A stretch of DNA of 64,000 nt from Tenrec ecaudatus (Eukaryota; Chordata; Mammalia; Afrosoricida; Tenrecidae), in NCBI RefSeq assembly GCF_050624435.1, contig NC_134538.1, positions 115,332,437-115,396,436 on the forward strand. Reading direction: 5' to 3'. Both the position numbers and the translations under genes were made by a program. Every line of letters begins with the position of its first letter. Within the stretch, counting starts at the first letter, position 1. A model generated the notes under the pieces. The model ran no database searches, was not told where the DNA came from, and was given only the letters and a program-made list of their open reading frames with translations. Of the stretch, positions 56,975 to 64,000 are shown piece after piece.

Positions 56975-57163
56975 TTTTCTAGTGGATTTTAACCCAAAAT
57001 GACCCCATAGACAGGGTAGAACTGTCTCTTGTGAGTTTCTGAGGCAATAACTCCTTACAATAGTAGAAAGCCTTGTCTTTCTACCAGCGGTTGACTGGCG
57101 GTTTAGAATTACAGACCTTGTGGCTAGCAACCCAAAACATAACCTTTACACCACAAGAGTTCC
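56975..57163 (-). mobile_element. AfroSINE, near full length, minus strand
   Basis: CCCCATAGACAGGGTAGAAC, GTAGAAAGCCTTGTC, GACTGGCGGTTTAGAATTAC (box-B region) and CCTTTACACCACAAGAG in reversed SINE order. Confidence 0.8.
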
Positions 57164-57164
57164 T

Positions 57165-57212
57165 TCCAACTCAAGGGTCTCCATGAGTCAGAACTAGTTG
57201 GCAATGTGTGAG
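57165..57212 (+). mobile_element. AfroSINE/RTE 3' tail scrap
   Basis: CTCCATGAGTCAGAACTAGT and TGGCAATGTG form the shared SINE/RTE tail, directly after the minus-strand SINE. Confidence 0.5.
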
Positions 57213-57219
57213 TGAACTC

Positions 57220-58030
57220 TTCAAGGTTAAGATAACCCGGTCAAGCATGGAACTAGAGAATTTCAAACATCAGATGGATGCTGTGTTTCAGCCAGTGTTC
57301 CCTTTTTGATTGTTTTTTTCTATATCTTAGCAAAATTGCTAGGTGTTTCAATTATAAAGTCAACATTGTTTAGTACATCATTTGTCAGCATGCAGGACAA
57401 GTCCAGGAAAATAGTTATTCGTTTGCTTAGGGACAGAGCCCTATTTAACCAATTTCTCTCACCTCTTTCCACCCATGTCATCTTTTTCTGCCAGGGAGAT
57501 TCTCAGTATTGTTTAGTTAGAACTGTCTTAGCTTGTTGGTTTCCTACACACATTTTTTTTTTCATACACTTAAATCAGCTTAAATTTCTGAAGTCATTAA
57601 ATTACAGACTTCCCATTATAAAGGCGCTTGTTAAGAGGATGAAGTAAGCTGGAACGTTACCATATTGAGAAACCAAAAGCACACAGTTGAATTGCATGAG
57701 CCTGGACACCTACACGAGTTCCCTGAAATCACACAGAGGTATGTCAGTACTTTAACTCCTAACAGATTTGGCTTTTTGCCTTGCCTAGGAACAAAGGGAA
57801 AAGCAGCCTGTTTAAGATCATGGTTCTTTTGGAGTAGTGTATTTTGTATTTTAGATAGCTGTGAAAATTAACTGCCCTACCAAAGACTAAGCTTTATGAT
57901 TTCTTTTGTTCCTTGATGATTTGTCCAAATTACTTTACATTTAGTTGTGTTTTTCCAAACGTAAAGGTCATCACATCCATGTATTTTGTAAGTGCAAAAC
58001 TATCCATGATAATCACAACGCCATCCATTA
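57220..58030. other. Unassigned sequence
   Basis: Contains a 113-codon plus-strand frame (57306-57647) that is Phe/Leu/Ile-rich and matches no family I know. There is no strong start context, so it is more likely chance. Confidence 0.35.
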
Positions 58031-58036
58031 ATTAAC

Positions 58037-58425
58037 GGAGCCTGGTGGTGCTCTGATTAAGCCTTTGAGTACAACTTGAGACATTGGCTGTTTAAACCAG
58101 AAGTCTCAACTTGGGGGTTGTGACCCCTTTGGGGGCCTAACGACCCTTTCACAGGGTCACCTGATTCATAGTAGTAGCAAAATTACAGTGATGAAGTAGC
58201 AACGAAAATAATGTCATGGTTGGGGGGTCACCACCACGTGAGGAACTATATTAAAGGATCATCGCAGTAGAAAGGTTGAGAACCACTAGTTTGAACACAC
58301 CAGCCTCCCTGCAGGTGAAAGAAGGGTGATCTTGCTCCTTAAAGTTTGCAGAATGATAGGGCATTTCTTCCTTGCCCTATCCTCACTATGAGTTGAAATC
58401 AACTCAAAATAATTATGGATTCATT
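58037..58425 (+). mobile_element. AfroSINE split by a SPIN element
   Basis: The head GAGCCTGGTGGTGCTCTG is at 58039. The box-B region GTTTGAACACACCAGCCTCC resumes at 58289 and the tail CTATGAGTTGAAATCAACTC lies at 58386. Removing 58098-58288 and one target copy restores a continuous SINE. Confidence 0.85.
58098..58288 (+). mobile_element. SPIN-type hAT miniature inside a SINE
   Basis: 191 bp from CAGAAGTCTCAACTTGGGGG to GGTTGAGAACCACTA, the latter almost exactly the SPIN inverted end. The 8-bp target copies are GTTTAAAC (58090-58097) and GTTTGAAC (58289-58296), one mismatch. Interior landmarks GACCCCTTTGGGGG, AACGACCCTTTCACAGGG and GATGAAGTAGCAACGAAAAT follow the SPIN consensus. Opposite orientation to the copy at 22804. 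No coding capacity. Confidence 0.88.
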
Positions 58426-58669
58426 ATGCACAGGCTTTGTATGATGAATTTATAGTATCTTATACTTAAATACTATAGACTCTTTGGGGGCATAAAACTG
58501 AGGTTCTTATTAACATAAGTAATCTTACCAAAATCAAAGTAAAGTCTTTAACTGCATTTGCATATGTAAAGTATTACGTTTATCCTTAGATGTTTACACC
58601 ACAAAAATGCTTTTATTCAAAATCATCCTTTATTTTCTGATTCAAATATGAATTTATATGCTGATAGCC

Positions 58670-58800
58670 TGTTAAAGTATTTAACATCTACTATGTACCA
58701 GTTTTCCTGAGTTAGAGGGATACAAAGAATCAAACCAAATGCATTATCACCTAAACTCTGCCTTTTAAGAGATTACATTGTGACGAAAGAGGCAGGTGTT
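58670..58800 (+). mobile_element. L2-like 3' end relic
   Basis: TAACATCTACTATGTACCAG, GAGGGATACAAAGAATCAAA and CTCTGCCTTTTAAGAG follow the order of old L2-type ends (CACCTACTATGTGCCAGG..GATACAAAGA..CTGCCCTCAAGGAG). Confidence 0.5.
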
Positions 58801-58894
58801 TGACCTGATAGACTAAAACCCTAGTAACTACAACAACAACATAGGAGCACCGTGCTTAAAGCAACCAGACTCTTCTGCCTTCTGCCTGACCTTG

Positions 58895-58988
58895 AGAGTG
58901 AATTGTTTGGAGCTATAATTCTGAAAAGATTGGAATGTTCTAGAGTGAATTGTTTGGAGCTATAATTCTGAAAAGATTGGAATGTTCT
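58895..58988. repeat. 47-bp perfect tandem duplication
   Basis: The unit starting AGAGTGAATTGTTTGGAGC and ending GGAATGTTCT occurs at 58895-58941 and 58942-58988 with no mismatch seen. Confidence 0.97.
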
Positions 58989-58999
58989 ATCTGCATTAC

Positions 59000-59635
59000 A
59001 TTTTGCTCATAGAACTATTCAGAGCCTGTGAAACATTCCATAAAAAGCAAACTACATAATTGTGTGTTTTAAAATATTTTCAATAGAAGCATAAACTTTG
59101 CAAATATAAAGCAAGAGTGATGTTAAACGAAAGTCATATGTCAGCAAATACAAACCCTCTAAAAGCCTTTGGGCATCTCTGGTGGCTTATGTGACCCTAA
59201 TAGTGAGGAGGTTGCCCCCACTTCCTCGTTGAGTGCTGGCCACCAAGCCCTGCACAGCAGGAGTTCTCGCAAAGCAGGCCCTGTGGGCATGGGTCTGTGT
59301 AAAACAGGAAAAGAGGTTAGGCCAGCCTCTTCAAGCCTGCTGTCCATAGACTCTCTTTCTGTAGGGTTAGCTTTACTGGGCTTTCTGCTGCATTGTGTTT
59401 CAGAGTCACCTAATAAGAATGCACCAGATCAATGTGAGGAAAGTTTATAGTTTAGTTCTCACAACCTTGGGTGTTTTATCCACCATCTCTGGAAGCCTTG
59501 CTCTTAGCACTTATGTGTATAACATATTCCAAAAACCAGATAAGTTTTCAAAAATATACTGCGGTGTGTCTATAAGTGTTAAGGCTTCAGATACTGATAA
59601 ACATTGGTGCTCTTGTGGAGCATCATGAGATATTT
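59000..59635. other. Unassigned sequence
   Basis: CATCTCTGGTGGCTTATGTG near 59175 may be a SINE head, but the rest does not fit. Opposing frames of 62 and 93 codons are chance. Confidence 0.35.
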
Positions 59636-59639
59636 ATGA

Positions 59640-60640
59640 TGTAATGTTTATTGTCAGATGTGAAGTCAGTCCAACACAGGGTGACTCAATGTATAGTCTG
59701 GGTACTTTAGAGAAACAAATCCACAGAAACTCATGTATAAGAGAGAGTTTTATATAAAGGTTTTAAGTGCACATCAAGAAAACATCTCAACCCAGTGCTG
59801 CCCAAGCCCACAAGTCCAACATTAACCCATTAACCCATAGTCCGACACCAATCCACAAAGTCCTCCTCCATCTCACAAAACAGACAGAATGACACCTACT
59901 GCAGGAGGAAAGCCGAGTCAGGGAATGTGTAAGCATCTCAGCACTGGCAGGGGTCTCCACATGGCTGCTCCAGCACCCAGGGCTGCATCGGGGTAGGTTC
60001 ATGAGGCTTCTCCTCAGGGATATCTTGCAAGAAGTGAGTCTTGCCAGATGAAGCAGGGAACTGGCTAAGGCAGCTGCACCCTGGTCCAACCATCAGAAAG
60101 CAAGAGACTAAGAACTAGAAAGGCGAGGCTCGCGGAGCCATTTATCCCTCTGCCATTCAATTAACCCACATATGTATATTGGCCAGGATGGTACCATAAA
60201 CTAACTAACTCACTCGTGCACAACAGAACAAAACACTGCCTAGTTCTGTGCCGTCTTCACAGCTGTCGCTGCATGTGTACCCACTGTCATGTCCGCTCTA
60301 ACAGTCTATCTTGTTGAAGGTCTTCTTTTTTCACTGGCCCTCTACCAAGCATGATGCTCTTCTCAAGTAATTAATCCCTCTTGATAACATGTCCAAATTA
60401 CGTGGGAAAAATTTTCACCATCTTTGCTTCTCAGAAGCACTCTGGCTATATTTTCCAAGAAGGATTTGATTGTTCTTTTGGAAGTCCATGGTGCATTCCA
60501 TACCCAGTGCCAACGATTCACAAGCACCATTTCTTTTCCTACCTTCGTTATTCATTATCCAGCTTCACGTGCGTACGGGCTTGAAAATACAGAGCTTCGT
60601 ATAAAAGCAGCTTTCGTCCTTAAAGTGACAGCTTTATTTT
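59640..60640 (-). mobile_element. RTE (BovB-like) LINE 3' end, minus strand, split by an LTR
   Basis: Reversed tail GTGAAGTCAGTCCAACACAG at 59660, then after the LTR CACAACAGAACAAAACACTG, CAAGCATGATGCTCTTCTC, GATAACATGTCCAAATTACG, GGAAGTCCATGGTGCATTCC and CATTATCCAGCTTCACGTG. It is the reverse of the sense RTE order. The RTE is older than the LTR. Confidence 0.8.
59691..60204 (-). mobile_element. ERVL/MLT2-like solo LTR inside an RTE copy
   Basis: About 514 bp. The plus strand opens TGTATAGTCTGGGTACTTTAG and closes in AACTAACTAAC. It is the closest relative of the LTR at 4508 (shared CAGTGCTGCCCAAGCCCACA, GAAAGCCGAGTCAG, AGGGATATCTTGCA). A 100-codon minus frame inside is not viral coding sequence. 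No obvious 5-bp duplication. Confidence 0.7.
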
Positions 60641-60644
60641 TTCA

Positions 60645-61145
60645 CATCTTAAAGAGGTCTTTTGTGGCATATTTGACAAATGTGCTTTGATTTCTTGAGT
60701 ACTGTATTACCACTATTTTATCTGTTAATCATGATGTTGCTCATTATTCTAGTTCTAGTGATTTTTGTTTTATTTTTGGTCAAATATAATCCACACTTAA
60801 GGCTACAGTCTTTGAGCTCCATCTCCACTTACCTGTCAGTTTGTGCACTGTGGGGGTTTGCATGCCGCGGTGATGATGGAAACTAGTCAATGGTACTTGA
60901 AATTCCATCAGTATCATCCATGATAGATGGATTTCAGACAAAGACAGCGTGGGGGATAGGGGTGGGAAGGACCTGGAATTCTCTTTATGGGGGAAAAAAA
61001 GATACAAGAGAAAACAAAAACCTGACCAATGGTAACCTATAGATAGCTGGAGACCATTGCCGGATAAGTGTCAGAAGATGAATTCTTCAAGTAGGAAGAC
61101 ACTCAAATGTCTCTGAGGACCAGCTGCCTCCACATAGTAGACAAG
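60645..61145. other. Unassigned sequence
   Basis: No gene or repeat recognised. Confidence 0.4.
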
Positions 61146-61149
61146 ACAA

Positions 61150-61312
61150 CAAACAAATCAAACCCATGCTCATAGAATGGATCACTAGGATTTCCAAGTC
61201 TGTGATTATTTACAGAAGCAGACAGTCTCATCCATCTCCTGCAGAGCAGCTAGTAGTTGTGAACCTGCTCTTTTGTGTTTAACCACCCAGTGGCTAACCC
61301 ATAGCTACCTTA
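61150..61312 (-). mobile_element. AfroSINE, minus strand
   Basis: Reversed tail near CCCATGCTCATAGAATGG, the middle CAGAAGCAGACAGTCTCATC, CTCCTGCAGAGCAGCTAGTAG and GTGTTTAACCACCCAGTGG from the head. Confidence 0.7.
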
Positions 61313-61319
61313 ATGATAT

Positions 61320-63590
61320 GGATGGAGGAAAGACTGATAGAGTGAGATCTAGCTGCTAAAATTGAATTTTTTTCCAACAAGGAGATATTTATTCAAGAAG
61401 ACTACCCTTGTTCTAAAGTATCAACAGGACACTGAAAAAAACTGAAAAAGAAATTCTAGGACAGATTAGTGGGAAGTACATGGAAAACCAAGCAAACTCC
61501 CAGGAGAAGGTAATAACTCCAAAAGAAAAAGAATTTCTGAAGAAATCATATATTATCTGGTCCAGATGTCAATTGTGTTTGCATAGTTATAATAATAGTA
61601 TGATAATATAAGGGCTAAATATTGATCGGGTAGAATGTAAATATATTGAGAGAGGGATGGACATTGATTGATGGAGGTTGGTAGAATCGGAGGAGAAACA
61701 GATAAGTCCTCATATTCTGTAAGATGATATCAAGAGAAATAAGTAATACTGAAAAATTAAGAAGCAGAAAAGTCAGCACATTTCTAAAGGTTTGAAGTAA
61801 CCGCTAAAGATGAACAGAGCTTACCTGGTTGCCTCTGTACATAGGTAACCATGCAAACCGAAAGGAAACACTGGCGGGTCCTTCACCACCCTCAAATTGC
61901 CATGGCTGCCTCTAGGTCAGGGCATGCCAAGGTTGGCACTGTTGACAGTTTGGGTGAGTCGTTAGCGTCAGCTCTCCTGTGTACAGTAGGTGTTTAGAAC
62001 AAACCCCGGGTTGGCTTCACCAGATGCTAGTAGCACTTAACCCTTCTCCCACATTTCTGATCACCAAAAATACTCCCAAACTTTGCAGCTAAGAATTACT
62101 GCTCAAGGGATTGTACATTTCAGTGGAAGAAAGCCGAGTGTAGGAAACATCCGTGCTTCCTTATTAGATGTCGGAAGCTTTTGAATCAACTATGAATGTG
62201 TATAACTTTGAACAAAATAACAATGAAAGAGTGGACACTTATAACCCATGATAAAATTAACAGCAAAAATCATTCTTCTAACTAGTGTGTGACGGGGCCG
62301 CAGTCACCAGGGTTTTGTTGTGAATATTGGTATTCTTCATTATTTTTGTTGTTCTCTGTGTTGGGCACTCATATCAATTGGACAATAATCCTCCAAAGTG
62401 TGTAATGGATTTAGCTTTATTTAACTACCTCCATAAACCGGGTTATTAAAAAATGTGCAAGTGTCTTTATTTGTAAACTTTTATGATTATTCCTTATTTT
62501 CTTTGCTTTAGGTGAATTTAGAAAAGCTATTATATTTTGCAGGTGATTCCAGGGGGAAATATCAAGTTTTTTATCAAAATGAAATGTAGAAATAACTGAA
62601 TTTTTAAGTTTTATCTATTATTCAAAACTCTAATATAATATTGATTAAATATATTTGTCTTAATTGATTGAAGACATTCTCCTGGCAAGTGAAAAATCAC
62701 CAAATATTGCAGCTGCTGTCTTGCATGTTCTGCTCTGTAAATAAAGATTCAATTTAAAATTTAAATTTAGTCAAATCATTAAAAAAAGAAAACACAACAA
62801 ATCTTCCTTAAGCAAAATGATCAATGCTTTATTTAGATTTTTAGCAAATAATTAATCATGGTTTTACTGTATACATACATTCATCAAAATATAAAAGAAA
62901 CATTAGAGTAGGAACTTGTGAAAGAATTACCCATTTATCAATTTGACATTTTGGCTGCTTCACAAAAAAAGTAGAGATTCCATCATTGGTGTATATAGAG
63001 GCAAATTCAAATCAAATCATTTCTGCCATTTGGGGCTCTTTGATTAATGAGACTACGCTTGTTTGTATTAATCTGTCTCCATTCTTCATTCTCTCTCTCA
63101 ACACATAACCATTCTTTTTGGGAAACACTTTTATTTTGCTTAATATAGATTTAATCATAATGTAGTTTTAGAATCTTATCCTGTGGGCATTTTTTCATAA
63201 ATCTTTTATAGAAGTTTTGATCTTTATATTAAATACATTTATCAATTCTATTTCATAGTGGGAGAGTTTAATGTGTTTCTAACCTGTTAAAAAATCTGAG
63301 ATAAAATAAAATACTACAACAATTAATTGAGAAATCTTGTTCTATATATTTTTTCTATACCCTTTAGAATATGAAAAGATATAAACCTCCGTCTTTATGT
63401 TGCAGTAGTGGAGCAGTAGTGACTTTACTTATAATTCCCCAACTCAAAAACAGGTTCAATAACATCATCTGTGAAGCAAATGTAAATAGAATATAAATTG
63501 CCATCAAGAACTTTACTGCTGCCATGATTACTGAAAGTAAAACATATTTAATTGAATGAATTAAGCATTACTTACTTGAAAGGGGAAAGA
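61320..63590. other. Unique AT-rich sequence
   Basis: 2.3 kb without confident genes or repeats. Confidence 0.4.
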
Positions 63591-63597
63591 AAGAGAG

Positions 63598-63802
63598 GGG
63601 GCTCCCTTAGTGGCACAAACAGTTAAGGGTCATGGCTATGAATCGAAAGTTTGGGCTTTCTAATCTACCCAGAGTAGCCTGAGAAGAAAGCTTTACAATC
63701 CACGCCTGTAAAATCTAGCTGTGAATAGCCCCATGCATGGAGCAAGTTCTACTCTGACACACGAAGAGCTACCATGAGTTGGAATCTACTCAATAGGCTT
63801 GG
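63598..63802 (+). mobile_element. AfroSINE, near full length, with G-rich tail
   Basis: GGGGGCTCCCTTAGTGGCAC at the head, GTTAAGGGTCATGGCTATG, GAGCAAGTTCTACTCTGAC and the tail TACCATGAGTTGGAATCTAC. The normal A- or T/G-rich end is replaced by a G-run tract (63801-63830). Confidence 0.8.
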
Positions 63803-63828
63803 GGGGAGGGGAGGGGGAGGGGGGGAGG
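63801..63828 (+). other. G-quadruplex-type G-run tract
   Basis: Four G runs of 6, 4, 5 and 7 bases separated by single A residues. It satisfies the simple four-run rule for an intramolecular G-quadruplex with one-base loops. Confidence 0.85.
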
Positions 63829-63829
63829 C

Positions 63830-64000
63830 ACCAGGAGGAGGAGGGAGAGTTAAGGCTTAACGTTTGCTGATCTCTTTAGCTATCCTTAATTCAATGCTTT
63901 GATTTTTTTTACTTATTTTATGACAAAACCACAAGTTTGGATGATTCATTAATTAAAAGATGGTTGCAGAGAATCAACTGAACATAATCCAAAGAGTTAT
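63830..64000. other. Unassigned sequence to the window end
   Basis: A short purine-rich stretch (GGAGGAGGAGGGAGAG) grades into AT-rich sequence. Nothing recognised. Confidence 0.4.

Noticed and set aside
57306-57647. 113-codon plus-strand frame
   Set aside because: It has hydrophobic composition from T-rich DNA, no homology I can recognise and no supporting gene structure.
59787-60089. 100-codon minus-strand frame with Ala/Leu/Ser-rich product
   Set aside because: It lies inside a solo LTR and has no viral or cellular protein resemblance.

Overview
This window looks like ordinary, repeat-rich intergenic (or intronic) DNA from an afrotherian mammal, most likely a tenrec. Three signals support that. 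(1) tRNA-type SINEs of the AfroSINE kind lie on both strands throughout; they have a box-B-like GTTCGAA core, a CCTGGTGG head and a GAGTTGGAAT..ACT tail. (2) BovB-like RTE LINE fragments carry the same 3' tail. (3) Two short hAT elements match the SPIN ('space invader') consensus as I remember it; SPIN is known from the tenrec lineage among Afrotheria, not from elephant. The lineage call is inference, because no species marker is present. I see no intact host protein-coding gene, no recognisable multi-exon gene, no rRNA or functional tRNA gene and no CRISPR. Nearly all open reading frames are short, unrelated and explained by repeats or chance.

Layout. 1-9 kb: RTE 3' end, SINEs, an L1 ORF2-end remnant, an ERVL-type LTR split by an L1 3' end, an internally deleted mariner, a polypurine tract and a mariner MITE. 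9-20 kb: SINEs, an L1 3' UTR, an ERVL-type LTR inside a SINE, an 84-bp mariner MITE with perfect-looking ends, two MLT1-like LTRs in inverted orientation, and MIR/L2 relics. 20-29 kb: an RTE copy interrupted by an 856-bp hAT, a SPIN element with a perfect 8-bp target duplication, a long AT-rich unique stretch, and a pogo/Tigger element that still holds a 102-codon transposase tail. 29-33 kb: SINE cluster, AT-rich unique DNA and another ERVL-type LTR. 33-39 kb: the most structured part, a minus-strand L1 3' UTR that received a processed pseudogene of the bicistronic CHTF8/DERPC mRNA (10-bp target duplication), which in turn received a plus-strand L1 3' end in its 5' UTR. 39-64 kb: AT-rich unique sequence with scattered RTE, L1, SINE and LTR copies, a second SPIN inside a SINE, a 47-bp perfect tandem duplication, and a SINE ending in a G-run tract.

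How the parts relate: the RTE and the SINEs share a 3' tail, which fits RTE-driven SINE spread. L1 is the likely source of the machinery that made the pseudogene. The nested insertions give a relative time order: RTE before the 856-bp hAT, SINE before SPIN, and L1 before CHTF8/DERPC retrocopy before the second L1. I did not find evidence of a new biological system. The best items are the bicistronic retrocopy and the cut-and-paste elements with intact ends.
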